Origin: Mesorhizobium huakuii
GTDB lineage: Bacteria > Pseudomonadota > Alphaproteobacteria > Rhizobiales > Rhizobiaceae
Assembly (NCBI RefSeq): GCF_030160235.1
Contig: NZ_BSNY01000047.1
Coordinates: 62,001-126,000 of the forward strand
Direction: 5' to 3'
DNA: 64,000 bases
The position numbers and the translations under genes are program-made. Position 1 is the stretch's first letter. Every line of letters begins with the position of its first letter. Under the pieces are notes generated by a model, which did not search any database, was not told where the DNA came from, and was given only the letters and a program-made list of their open reading frames with translations. Below are positions 17,253 through 25,681 of this stretch, one piece after another.

Positions 17253-18233
17253 TCACGGCGCCACGATCGGCGAAGCCGTCAGGTCCGGCTGGCGCGCAGT
17301 GGCACCGGCAAAGCTGCTGCCTTCCTCGAACCAGCTTTTCGGCGCCGGCGCGCCCCATAGCGTCTGGCGCTGTGGGTCCTTGAGGTCCCATTTGATCGGC
17401 TCGAGGTCCGGATCGACCGTCTGGTAGTCCGAACAATAGATCTCGATGCGGTGGTTGTCTGGGTCACGGACATAGAGGAAGAAGGCGTTGGAAATGCCGT
17501 GCCGGCCCGGGCCGCGCTCGATGTTCGCGAGGTAGCCCGTCGTCGCCATCAGGTCGAGAAGGTCGATGATGTTGAGCGGCGTCGGCACCCAGAAGGCAAC
17601 GTGGTGCAGGCGTGGCCCGACGCCGTTGGTGAAGGCGATATCGTGGACGCCGCCCTTGCGATGCGTCCAGGCCGCCCACAGCTTCCCGCTCGAGGCGTCC
17701 TCGGTGTATTCGGTCACGCGAAAACCGAGCTCGTTGTAGAAGGCGACGGACTCGTCGACATTGGGCGAGAAGCAGTTGAAGTGGTCGATGCGCAACGGCT
17801 TCACGCCGCGATAGAGCGCGTATTTCTGGTGGATCGGCGGGAGCCTTGCCATCTCGGCATAGAATTCCAGCGGAATGCCGTGCGGATCGCGCGTGCGGAA
17901 GGTGCGCGACTGGTAGGGCCGCTCGACCCATTCCACCGGCAGGCCCTTGCCCTTGAAGAAGTGCGCCGCCTTGTCGAGATCCTCGTCCGAAAACACCTTG
18001 AAGCCAAGGTCGCGCGCTTCCGGCGTCGTCGCCTTGCGCAGCACGATGCAGTGATGGCCGCGCTCCTCCATGGCGCGCAGATAGATGGCGCCCGATGTTT
18101 CGTCGGTGATCTGCAGGCCGAGCGTATCGACATAGAAGGCGCGCGACCTGGCCAGGTCGGTCACCGCCAGCTCGACATGGCTGAGGCGCACGATGTTGAA
18201 GGCGGGATAGAGGTTGGGTTTGGGCAAGGGCAT
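17253..18233 (-). CDS. hpaD: 3,4-dihydroxyphenylacetate 2,3-dioxygenase HpaD
   Basis: This 326-residue extradiol dioxygenase of the vicinal-oxygen-chelate type has two domains. The N-terminal one starts LSHVELAVTDLARSRAFYVD; the catalytic C-terminal one contains LRIDHFNCFSPNVDESVAFY, LHHVAFWV and DPDNHRIEIY, which supply the two His and one Glu iron ligands. It opens the ring of homoprotocatechuate between carbons 2 and 3. It lies 15 bp after hpaE and 8 bp before hpaG in the hpa operon. Confidence 0.93.
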   Translation of the reverse strand: MPLPKPNLYPAFNIVRLSHVELAVTDLARSRAFYVDTLGLQITDETSGAIYLRAMEERGHHCIVLRKATTPEARDLGFKVFSDEDLDKAAHFFKGKGLPVEWVERPYQSRTFRTRDPHGIPLEFYAEMARLPPIHQKYALYRGVKPLRIDHFNCFSPNVDESVAFYNELGFRVTEYTEDASSGKLWAAWTHRKGGVHDIAFTNGVGPRLHHVAFWVPTPLNIIDLLDLMATTGYLANIERGPGRHGISNAFFLYVRDPDNHRIEIYCSDYQTVDPDLEPIKWDLKDPQRQTLWGAPAPKSWFEEGSSFAGATARQPDLTASPIVAP

Positions 18234-18248
18234 CCTGATCTCCTCCGG

Positions 18249-19766
18249 TCAGCCGCCGAGTTTCTGGATCGCGTGCGCTGACGTGGCGAAGGCGATGTTC
18301 TTCGTTTCCATGTAGAAGTCGAAGGAATGGTCGCCGCCGTCGCGGCCGATGCCGGAATTCTTGACGCCGCCGAACGGCGTCGGCAGATGCCGCACATTCT
18401 CCGAATTGACCCAGACCATGCCGGCATCGAGCGCGTCGGTGAAGCGGAACGCGCGCGTGACATCCGATGTCCAGAGATAGCCGGTCAGGCCGTATTGCGT
18501 GTCGTTGGCCAGCGCCAGCGCCTCCGCCTCGTCCTTGAACGCGATGGCCGTCAGCACCGGCCCGAAAATCTCTTCCTGGGCAATGCGCATCCTGTTGGTG
18601 GCGCCGACAAACAGCGTCGGGCTGACATAGCAGCCGCCGCCCGGGCCGTCGAACTTGCCGCCGCCGGCCGCGATCACGGCGCCCTCCGATTTGCCGATCT
18701 CGATATAGGACAGCACCTTTTCCTCATGCACCGGATGGATCAGTGGCCCGACCACGGTCTTGGGGTCGAGCGGGTGACCGATGTGGACGCGCTTTGCCTT
18801 CTCCGCCACAAGGTCGGTGAACCGGTCGTAGACCGAGGCCTCGACCAGGAGGCGCGACGACGAGGTGCAGCGTTCGCCGTTGAGCGAGTAGATCATGAAC
18901 ACCGCCGCATCCGCCGCGCGTTCTAGGTCGGCATCGGCAAAGACGATCACCGGGTTCTTGCCGCCAAGCTCGAAATGCACGCGCTTCAGCGTGTCGGCGC
19001 CCTGCTTCATGATCATCGAGCCGGTGCGGCTCTCGCCGACAAAGCCGATCGCCTTGATGTCGGGGTGCTCGGTCAGCGCCCTGCCGGCATGTTCGCCGAG
19101 CCCGTTGACCAGGTTCCACACGCCTTTCGGCAGGCCGGCCTCCTCGGCGATCTCGACCAGCAGGCGCGCCGTCAGCGGCGAGAACTCAGCCGGCTTATGA
19201 ACCACCGTGCAGCCGGCCGCCAGCGCCGGCGCTATCTTCCAGGTCGACAGCATGAACGGCGTGTTCCAGGGCGTGATGATGCCGACCGGGCCGATGGGCA
19301 CCCGCGTCGTCATGTTGATCTGGCCCGTCGTCCGCAGCGTCTCGCCGTCACGCGCTTCCGGCGCGCGGTCGGCAAAGAAACGGAAATTCTCCGCGCCGCG
19401 CAATGCCGCCTTGGCCATGAATTTCAGCGCCTGGCCGGTGTCCATGCATTCGACGAAGGCGATCTCCTCGGCGCGCGTTTCGATCGCGTCGGCAATCTTG
19501 TGCAGCAGCTTCTTGCGCGCCTCGCCGGGCATCGCGGCCCATGCGGGGAAGGCAGCCTTGGCCGCCTTGGCGGCGCGGTCGATGTCGGCGCTGCTGCCGC
19601 GCGCGACCTCGGCCAGCGGCTTCAAGTCGACGGGTGACAGCGTCTCGAAAGTCGAGCCGTCGGCGGCCGGCACCGCTTCGCCGCCGATCTGGTTCAGCAC
19701 GCCGTCTTTCTTGAAACGGGCGAGATACGCCTCGGCCTTTTTCAGATTGCCTTCGAGGTCGGACAT
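18249..19766 (-). CDS. hpaE: 5-carboxymethyl-2-hydroxymuconate semialdehyde dehydrogenase HpaE
   Basis: This 505-residue aldehyde dehydrogenase shows PWNTPFMLSTWKIAPAL, the catalytic Glu segment FELGGKNPVIV and the catalytic Cys in NGERCTSSSR, the last being typical of HpaE-type enzymes. It oxidises the ring-cleavage semialdehyde with NAD. Its position between hpaF (12 bp upstream) and hpaD (15 bp downstream) supports the substrate assignment. Confidence 0.93.
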   Translation of the reverse strand: MSDLEGNLKKAEAYLARFKKDGVLNQIGGEAVPAADGSTFETLSPVDLKPLAEVARGSSADIDRAAKAAKAAFPAWAAMPGEARKKLLHKIADAIETRAEEIAFVECMDTGQALKFMAKAALRGAENFRFFADRAPEARDGETLRTTGQINMTTRVPIGPVGIITPWNTPFMLSTWKIAPALAAGCTVVHKPAEFSPLTARLLVEIAEEAGLPKGVWNLVNGLGEHAGRALTEHPDIKAIGFVGESRTGSMIMKQGADTLKRVHFELGGKNPVIVFADADLERAADAAVFMIYSLNGERCTSSSRLLVEASVYDRFTDLVAEKAKRVHIGHPLDPKTVVGPLIHPVHEEKVLSYIEIGKSEGAVIAAGGGKFDGPGGGCYVSPTLFVGATNRMRIAQEEIFGPVLTAIAFKDEAEALALANDTQYGLTGYLWTSDVTRAFRFTDALDAGMVWVNSENVRHLPTPFGGVKNSGIGRDGGDHSFDFYMETKNIAFATSAHAIQKLGG

Positions 19767-19778
19767 GTCAGCTTTCCG

Positions 19779-20165
19779 TCACTTGCCGCGCAGCCGCGGG
19801 TGGATTGCATTCTTCTTCCAGCTCAGCGCCGGATCGATTTCCCGGATCTCCAGGGACAGGGCAAAATGCGGGGTCTCGAACAGCGGGGCCAGATATTCGC
19901 TCACCGCCGCGAAGACGGCCTCACCGGTGCGTTTCTTGTCCTCGGCGCTGCGGCCCGACCCGACCCGAAACGACATGTCGAGAAAGGCGTTTTCCGGCAG
20001 ATTGTCGGCAATGGCGTAGGCCTCGGCGCGGAAGGCCCGCACCCGCACCGCACCGGTCTCGAACAGCCCGGTGTCGAGCACGGTGCGCAGCACCAGCGCG
20101 CACAATTCGCCCATATCGACCTTGGCATCGAGATTGGCTGAATACTCGATGGAGAAGTGAGGCAC
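19779..20165 (-). CDS. hpaF: 5-carboxymethyl-2-hydroxymuconate delta-isomerase HpaF
   Basis: A 128-residue tautomerase-superfamily isomerase. I place the start at the GTG at 20165 because the protein then begins M-PHFSIEYSANL, exposing the catalytic N-terminal proline after Met removal; the frame is open upstream but those residues have no family match. The MSFRVGSGRSAEDKK region and the length fit the family. It is the first gene of the leftward hpaF-E-D-G-H operon and lies just downstream of the candidate HpaR operator. Confidence 0.9.
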   Translation of the reverse strand: MPHFSIEYSANLDAKVDMGELCALVLRTVLDTGLFETGAVRVRAFRAEAYAIADNLPENAFLDMSFRVGSGRSAEDKKRTGEAVFAAVSEYLAPLFETPHFALSLEIREIDPALSWKKNAIHPRLRGK

Positions 20166-20200
20166 CGCGTCTCGTTCCCTGGAACATTGCTTTGTTGTAG

Positions 20201-20212
20201 TTAACGCGTTAA
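20201..20212. promoter_or_regulatory. Perfect palindrome, candidate HpaR operator
   Basis: TTAACGCGTTAA is a perfect 12-bp palindrome in the 181-bp gap between divergent hpaF and hpaR. The position suits repression of the hpaFEDGH operon and autoregulation by a MarR dimer. No copy is visible in the hpaB-hpaA gap. Confidence 0.6.
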
Positions 20213-20346
20213 TTACATGTGGTACCGCCGAAGTCAAGCCTTGCATCCGGCCTGAGGCGACGATACGGGATGACGGTGACCGGCTTTGGGGCAAGCGCTT
20301 GGCAAAGGCCCCGCCGCCGATCGCAAGCGCGCTGGAGAGAATTCAC

Positions 20347-20775
20347 TTGCTGCCCGAGAACACCCGCCGCTCCTTGCCAATGGCGCTCCTTCATGCCCGC
20401 GAAGTGGTGATGGCGCGGTTTCGCCCGATGCTCGCCGCGCACGACGTGACCGAACAGCAATGGCGCGTGTTGCGCGTGCTGAGCGAGGCCGGCCCGGTTG
20501 AGGCGACCGAGCTTGCCGATCGCGCCTCGGTCCTGCCGCCCAGCCTGACCCGCATCATCAAGGCGCTCGAGGGCCGAAGGTTCATCACCCGCAACAAGGC
20601 GGAGGGCGACGGCCGCCGCGTCGTGCTGACCATCGCGCCGGCCGGTTCCGCCCTGATCGAAGCCCTGTCGCCCGAACGCCGCGTCATCTACGACGACATC
20701 GAGCGCCGCTTCGGCCACGAGCGGCTGGAGCAGCTGCTCGACCTGCTGGAGACGCTGATCGACGGCGAGAGCTGA
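20347..20775 (+). CDS. hpaR: MarR-family repressor HpaR of homoprotocatechuate degradation
   Basis: This 142-residue MarR protein contains SLPMALLHAREVVMARFRP and VTEQQWRVLRVL, which parallel E. coli HpaR, followed by the winged helix (VLPPSLTRIIKALEGR) and the wing GDGRRVVLT. The TTG at 20347 is preferred because GGAGAG at 20334-20339 lies seven bases upstream; another TTG at 20299 has no such site. HpaR proteins repress the meta-cleavage operon and release DNA on binding phenylacetate-type ligands. It is divergent from hpaF and convergent with hpaC. Confidence 0.9.
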   Translation: MLPENTRRSLPMALLHAREVVMARFRPMLAAHDVTEQQWRVLRVLSEAGPVEATELADRASVLPPSLTRIIKALEGRRFITRNKAEGDGRRVVLTIAPAGSALIEALSPERRVIYDDIERRFGHERLEQLLDLLETLIDGES

Positions 20776-20806
20776 GCGCTCTCCGTCCCGCGCCGTTCGC
20801 CCCGAC

Positions 20807-21316
20807 CTACCCGCCAAAACTGCCAAGCCGCGTAGGCTGCGTGTAGTTGCGATCAACATAGAGCAGGGCCGAACCGCCGCTGCCGTGCCGGACGTCGATG
20901 ACGCGGCCGATCATGACATTATGCGTGCCGACGACATGCACGTCCTCGATCTCGCAGTCGAAATTGACGATCGCGTCCGACAGCGCCGGCGTGCCCGAGG
21001 TCAGCGTCTGCCAGCGCGCCGCCGAATAGCGCGCCTCCATGTCCCTGGTCGCGCCGGCGAACTTTCCGGCCAGATGCATGTGGTCATGCGTCAGCACGTT
21101 GACGCAGAAGCGCTGGTTGGCGAGGAACATGGCGGCCTGCGTCGAACGGCCGTTCATGCACACCAGCAGCGTCGGCGGCTCGTCGGAAACGCTGCACATG
21201 GCGGTGGCGGTGAAGCCGCCGCGCCCCGCCGGACCATCGGTCGTGACGATGTTGACCGGCGCGCAGACCCTTGCCATGGCGTCGCGGAAATCGGTTTTCG
21301 AGATCTGCGTGGCCAT
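20807..21316 (-). CDS. hpaC: 4-hydroxyphenylacetate 3-monooxygenase reductase component HpaC
   Basis: This 169-residue flavin reductase domain protein has the family pattern FRDAMARVCAPVNIVTT, GFTATAMCSVSDEPPTLLVCMN and FCVNVLTHDH. It reduces FAD with NADH and passes it to HpaB. It starts 6 bp after hpaB, so the two are co-transcribed; HpaR is convergent downstream. Confidence 0.93.
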   Translation of the reverse strand: MATQISKTDFRDAMARVCAPVNIVTTDGPAGRGGFTATAMCSVSDEPPTLLVCMNGRSTQAAMFLANQRFCVNVLTHDHMHLAGKFAGATRDMEARYSAARWQTLTSGTPALSDAIVNFDCEIEDVHVVGTHNVMIGRVIDVRHGSGGSALLYVDRNYTQPTRLGSFGG

Positions 21317-21322
21317 TGGCGA

Positions 21323-22867
21323 TCACCCGACCGTGGAAGTCAGCGGCGGCAGCCAGGTGTCACCAGTCCAGCCATTCTCGTCATAGTCGGCCATGCAGGT
21401 GTCAACCAGTTCCTCCATGGCCTTCAGCCGCCCGCCGCGTTCGGCGCCCTTCAGCACCTGCAGCCGCACTTCTTCCGGCGCGCCGGCATAGTTCAGCTCA
21501 TAGAGCGCGTGGCGGCCGCCGAACTCGGTGCCGGTCGCGTCCCACAGTAGCTTCATGATCTTGATGCGCTCGATGTGGCCCATGTCGTTGGAGCCGCGCA
21601 CATATTGCGCGAGGTATTTGTTGATCTCCGGATTATCGAAATCGCGCACCGACGACGGCAAATAGATCAGCCCCGAGGCGATCACCCGGCGCACCGTGTC
21701 GATGACGCGCGGATAGGCTTCCGACATGAAGGTGCGGTAGGCGAGCGCGGCGTCGAGATTGGGCAGCACCGCGCCATTCGCCCACGGGATCGGATTGTAG
21801 GCCATGGCGTTGGAAAAACTCCAGAACATGTGCCTGAGCGCAATCACCTCGCCAAGTGCGGCCTGGTTGCCGCGGAAAGCGTCGCCGCCGGTGGCGCGCA
21901 GCGCCTTGGCCAGCAGGCCGGCGAGGAAGTCGAGCTTGACGGCGAAGCGCGTGCAGCCCTGGAAACAATAGCCATGCATGAAACCGGACGCCGGATGGAA
22001 GGACAGGATCTTCTGCGCATCCCGCAGCACCAGCACGTCCTCCCAGGGGATGAAGACATTGTCGAGCACCAAGATGGCGTCGTTCTCGTCGAAACGCGAT
22101 GACAAGGGATAGTCGAAGGGTGCCGCCACCGTATTGGCCGTCTGCTCATAGGAGACGCGGCAGAACATCTTTATCCCCGGCGCGTTCATCGGCACGATGA
22201 ACATCACCGACAGCGACGGGTCCTCGGTGACCGTCGCCGAGCCCTGCGCCAGGAAATTGTAATGCGTCAGCGCCGAGGATGTCGCCACCACCTTGGCGCC
22301 GGAGACATAGATGCCGGCATCCGTCTCCTTGGTGATGTGGACGAAGACATCCTTGACCTGCTCGGCCGGCTTGTGACGGTCGATCGGCGGGTTGACGATG
22401 GCGTGGTTCATGAACAGCACGGCGTCCTGCGCCCGTTTGTGCCAGGCAAGCGCATTGTCCTTGAACGGCCCGTACCAGTCGGCATTGGCGCCGAGCGTGT
22501 TCATCAGCGCCGCCTTGTAGTCGGGCGTGCGCCCCATCCAGCCATAGGACATGCGCGACCACTCGGCGATCGCCGTCTGCTGGGCGGCGAGTTCGCCGGA
22601 GGATTTGGCGACGCGGAAATATTTGTGCGTGTAGCCGCCCGAACCGGTGTCGGTCGGGGAGGTCAGCGCTTCGCGCCGCTTCGGATCGTGCAGCGCATCG
22701 TAGAGCCGCGCCAGCGACCGCACGGAATTGCGCATCGCCGGGTGCGTGGTGACGTCGGCGACGCGTTCGCCGTTGATATAGACCTCGCGGCCGTCGCGCA
22801 GGCTCTCCAGATATTCGGCCCCGGTGAATGGGCGCGCTTTGTCGGCACGAAAATCTTCTGACCGCAT
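21323..22867 (-). CDS. hpaB: 4-hydroxyphenylacetate 3-monooxygenase oxygenase component HpaB
   Basis: This 514-residue protein of the HpaB/PvcC/4-hydroxybutyryl-CoA dehydratase superfamily has TGAEYLESLRDGREVYINGE at the N-terminus, an acyl-CoA-dehydrogenase-like middle, and VLDNVFIPWEDVLVLRD. It hydroxylates 4-hydroxyphenylacetate to homoprotocatechuate using reduced FAD from HpaC. The ATG at 22867 has GGAGG about seven bases upstream. It is divergent from hpaA, which is the expected activator. Confidence 0.94.
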   Translation of the reverse strand: MRSEDFRADKARPFTGAEYLESLRDGREVYINGERVADVTTHPAMRNSVRSLARLYDALHDPKRREALTSPTDTGSGGYTHKYFRVAKSSGELAAQQTAIAEWSRMSYGWMGRTPDYKAALMNTLGANADWYGPFKDNALAWHKRAQDAVLFMNHAIVNPPIDRHKPAEQVKDVFVHITKETDAGIYVSGAKVVATSSALTHYNFLAQGSATVTEDPSLSVMFIVPMNAPGIKMFCRVSYEQTANTVAAPFDYPLSSRFDENDAILVLDNVFIPWEDVLVLRDAQKILSFHPASGFMHGYCFQGCTRFAVKLDFLAGLLAKALRATGGDAFRGNQAALGEVIALRHMFWSFSNAMAYNPIPWANGAVLPNLDAALAYRTFMSEAYPRVIDTVRRVIASGLIYLPSSVRDFDNPEINKYLAQYVRGSNDMGHIERIKIMKLLWDATGTEFGGRHALYELNYAGAPEEVRLQVLKGAERGGRLKAMEELVDTCMADYDENGWTGDTWLPPLTSTVG

Positions 22868-22960
22868 GTCGTTCCTCCACTGATGACGCCGATCCTAGCG
22901 CCACGCCTGCGGATCGGTTATGGACGGAACGACAAAACCGATTGGACTTTTTCCGGCGCA

Positions 22961-23830
22961 ATGAGCCAGAATTCCATTCCCGATTTCTTCGTCTATGGCG
23001 AGCCGGTGCGCCCGCTCGATGTCGGTTTCCTGCATGTCGAGACAGTGCTTGCGCGCGGCAATATCCATCTCGGCCAGGTCGCGGCGCACAAGCATCCGCA
23101 GATGGGCCAGATCACCTACTGGACCAGCGGCTCCGGCACCTATCGCATCGAGGACCGCTCCTGGGACTTTTCGGCACCCGCCGTCAGCTTCGTGCCGAGC
23201 ACCATCGTGCATGGCTTCTCGATCGGCCCCGGTACCGATGCCATAGTCGTCTCCGTCGCTGACGACGCGCTCGCTGCCCTTGCCGGTCACAGCCTATTGC
23301 CGCTGGACAGGCCGGTCTTCGCCGATGGCCTGCCGCGACACGCCGCGTGGAAAAGGCTGGCGGCGGTGCTGGAGATGATCGCCGCCGAATACGCCGAGGC
23401 GCAGGCCGGCAATGACAGGGTCCTGCCGGCGCTGATTGCCGTCGCGCTCTCCCACATCGCACGTCTCGCGCCGGCGACTGTCGCCGCCGCACCGTCTTCC
23501 GATGCGTCGCTGGCCATCGGCCTGCGCCGGCTTGTGGACGCGCATTTTCGCGACAACTGGCCGGTCGACCGCTACGTCGAGGCGCTCGCCACCACGCCGC
23601 ATCTCCTCGACAAGGCCGCGCGGGTGGTGCTGGGCAGCGGCGTCAAGCGCGTGGTCAGTGAGCGGCGGCTGCTGGAAGCCAAGCGGCTGCTCCTGTTCAC
23701 CGTTCGCACCGTCGAGGACATCGCCTACGAGATCGGCTTCGACGACCCCGCCTATTTCTCGAGGTTCTTCCGCGAGCGCGTCGGCGAAGCGCCTGCCGCC
23801 TGGCGAAGGAAGCAGTTGCGGCAGGGCTGA
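22961..23830 (+). CDS. hpaA: AraC-family activator HpaA of the hpaBC operon
   Basis: This 289-residue protein has a cupin-type N-terminal ligand domain (HKHPQMGQITYWTSGSGTY, residues about 37-55) and a C-terminal AraC helix-turn-helix region ending VEDIAYEIGFDDPAYFSRFFRE. HpaA proteins activate hpaBC in response to hydroxyphenylacetates. The ATG at 22961 (MSQNSIPDFF) is chosen because the alignable domain starts there; the Shine-Dalgarno is weak. It is divergent from hpaB with 93 bp between. Confidence 0.88.
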   Translation: MSQNSIPDFFVYGEPVRPLDVGFLHVETVLARGNIHLGQVAAHKHPQMGQITYWTSGSGTYRIEDRSWDFSAPAVSFVPSTIVHGFSIGPGTDAIVVSVADDALAALAGHSLLPLDRPVFADGLPRHAAWKRLAAVLEMIAAEYAEAQAGNDRVLPALIAVALSHIARLAPATVAAAPSSDASLAIGLRRLVDAHFRDNWPVDRYVEALATTPHLLDKAARVVLGSGVKRVVSERRLLEAKRLLLFTVRTVEDIAYEIGFDDPAYFSRFFRERVGEAPAAWRRKQLRQG

Positions 23831-23853
23831 GGCAAGCCCGCGCACTTTCTCGC

Positions 23854-23881
23854 TTGACTGACCGGCCGGACCGAATACCCT
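23854..23881 (+). promoter_or_regulatory. Possible sigma70-type promoter for the amide operon
   Basis: TTGACT at 23854-23859 and TACCCT at 23876-23881 are spaced by 16 bp. The -35 is good and the -10 is poor. A start near 23888 would give a leader of roughly 90 nt containing the terminator described next. Confidence 0.4.
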
Positions 23882-23907
23882 AAGGCCAAATACCGGCTCT
23901 GATCGCC

Positions 23908-23964
23908 GGGCGGCAAGAATGCCTCGTATGCCTCGCCCTTGCGGCGCTGGCTGCGGGGCTTTTT
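23908..23964 (+). terminator. Leader terminator with alternative hairpin, candidate AmiR antitermination site
   Basis: GCCTCGC (23930-23936) can pair with GCGGGGC (23953-23959, one G-U pair), followed by TTTTT. This is an intrinsic terminator ending 17 nt before amiC. GGGCG (23908-23912) can instead pair with CGCCC (23934-23938), which would consume part of the terminator's left arm. This mutually exclusive folding is what an ANTAR-regulated leader needs. The canonical ANTAR hexaloops (A at 1, G at 4) were not clearly found. Confidence 0.5.
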
Positions 23965-23981
23965 CATTTCTGGGGTCCTGT

Positions 23982-25076
23982 TTGAAACGGCGCATCGAGA
24001 TCGGCATCCTTTATTCCCGTTCGGGGAGCTATCAGCTGGTCTCCGATGCGTGCCGCATCGGCGCCATGCGGGCGATCGCCGACATCAATGCCGACCGCGG
24101 CTCGGGCATCGAGCTGGTGCCGGTCGAGCGCGATCCGCAAAGCAATGCCGATCGCTACGCGACGCTGTGCGAAGACATCTTCAAGACCAGCAGCGCGCGC
24201 CATGTCGTCGGCTGCGTCACCTCCTGGAGCCGCAAGGAGACGATCCCCGTGCTGGAGAAGGCCGGCGGCATGCTCTGGTACGCCTGCCCCTATGAGGGGT
24301 TCGAGGCCAACGAGCATGTCGTCTACATGCACGCCTGTCCCAACCAGCATCTGGTGCCGCTGATGGCCCATGTCGTGCCGCGCTTCGGCGCCAACGGCTT
24401 CCTGCTCGGCTCGAACTATATCTGGGGCTGGGAGATGAACCGCGTGGCGCGCGACCTGATCGCCGACGCTGGCGGCAAGGTGCTGGGCGAACGTTATCTG
24501 CGCATCGGCGAGACCGACGTGTCGCGCCTGATCGGGGAGATCCGGGCAACGCGGCCGAGCTTCATCCTCAACAATCTGATCGGTACCTCGTCCTACGCCT
24601 TCCTCGCCGCCTACCGCGATTTGGGCGACGTGGATCCCGCCTTCCGTCCGCAAACCTGCCCCGTCATCTCCTGCAACCTCACCGAGGGCGAGTTGCCGGC
24701 GATCGGCGAGACGGGCAGAGGGCATCTGTCCGTCGGTCCGTATTTCGCGCCGCGGCCGGCGGCCTTCGCCTCGTCCTTCGAAGCCTCCGCCTATGCCTCG
24801 GTGCAGGTCATGGCCGACGTGCTCTCGCGTGATCCCGAAGCCGGTCCGGCGGAATTCTCCAAGGCCTTCGCCGAACGGCGCTTCTCCACCCGGCTCGGAC
24901 CAATCGCCATCGACGCCAACACCCAGCATGCGACGCTGCCTGTCATCATCGGCAGGATCGCTGATGGGTTCTTCGAAGTCGTCAGCCGCGAGGATGAGGT
25001 CGCGCCGGATCCCTATCTGTCGCGCTACGATCCCGCCAGGACGTTCGGGCGCCCGCGCCTGCGGGTGGTGTCGTGA
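23982..25076 (+). CDS. amiC: AmiC-like amide-binding negative regulator (type 1 periplasmic binding fold)
   Basis: This roughly 364-residue cytoplasmic type 1 binding-fold protein lacks a signal peptide. IGILYSRSGSY, VVGCVTSWSRKETIPVLEKAGG and CPYEGFE match the AmiC ligand-sensing family, in which amide binding releases the antiterminator AmiR. The TTG at 23982 is chosen because family alignment begins at KRRIEIGIL and a TGGGGT lies upstream; the frame is open to 23919, but that part overlaps the leader terminator. Its stop overlaps the GTG of amiR. As first gene of the operon it would sense the transported amide. Confidence 0.85.
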   Translation: MKRRIEIGILYSRSGSYQLVSDACRIGAMRAIADINADRGSGIELVPVERDPQSNADRYATLCEDIFKTSSARHVVGCVTSWSRKETIPVLEKAGGMLWYACPYEGFEANEHVVYMHACPNQHLVPLMAHVVPRFGANGFLLGSNYIWGWEMNRVARDLIADAGGKVLGERYLRIGETDVSRLIGEIRATRPSFILNNLIGTSSYAFLAAYRDLGDVDPAFRPQTCPVISCNLTEGELPAIGETGRGHLSVGPYFAPRPAAFASSFEASAYASVQVMADVLSRDPEAGPAEFSKAFAERRFSTRLGPIAIDANTQHATLPVIIGRIADGFFEVVSREDEVAPDPYLSRYDPARTFGRPRLRVVS

Positions 25077-25681
25077 CCAGAACGCCGCGCATCCCCAATC
25101 TCGGCGGCGCCAGGGCCTTCATCCTGCATCGCCCGCATCCGACCGTGCAGGCCATCACCAGGCAATTGTCGGCGATCGGCCTGATCGCGCTCGACTGCTG
25201 GCCGGAATTGCCGCCGGAGGCGCTAGCCGCCGACTTCGTCTTCTTCGATGCCGATCTCGGCTTCGACGAGCAATTCCCCTGGAAAGCCGGTGAAGCGCCG
25301 ATGCCATTGGTGGCGCTGATCGGCTCCGAGGCGCCCGGCCGCATCGAATGGGCATTGTCGCACAAGGCGGATGCGCAGCTACTGAAGCCGGTCGGTACCG
25401 CCGGCGTCTACAGCGCCCTATTGATCGCAAGGCAGAGTTTCGAGGCGCGCAAGCACTTAGCCGGCGAAATCGCCTCACTGCGCCAGCGCGTCGCCGAGCG
25501 GCAGACCATCGTGCGCGCGGTGGCGGCCTTGTCGAAAGGCTCAGACGACGAGCGCGCCTATGCGCAACTACGCTCGCTGGCGATGAGCTGGCAGATCAGC
25601 GTCGAGGATGCCGCGCGCCGGATCGTGGCGATGACCGATGAAGACGAGGAGAGCGGCGATGACCAGTCCCATCGCGCCTGA
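25073..25681 (+). CDS. amiR: AmiR-like ANTAR-domain transcription antiterminator
   Basis: This 202-residue protein has an N-terminal pseudo-receiver domain and a C-terminal coiled coil leading into an ANTAR helical domain (about residues 145-195, with AVAALSKG, YAQLRSLAMSW and DAARRIVAM). ANTAR proteins bind nascent RNA and prevent terminator formation. AmiR normally forms a complex with AmiC, and the two genes overlap by 4 bases here. Its likely RNA target is the leader hairpin upstream of amiC, the only sizeable noncoding stretch near the operon start. Confidence 0.88.
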   Translation: MTRTPRIPNLGGARAFILHRPHPTVQAITRQLSAIGLIALDCWPELPPEALAADFVFFDADLGFDEQFPWKAGEAPMPLVALIGSEAPGRIEWALSHKADAQLLKPVGTAGVYSALLIARQSFEARKHLAGEIASLRQRVAERQTIVRAVAALSKGSDDERAYAQLRSLAMSWQISVEDAARRIVAMTDEDEESGDDQSHRA

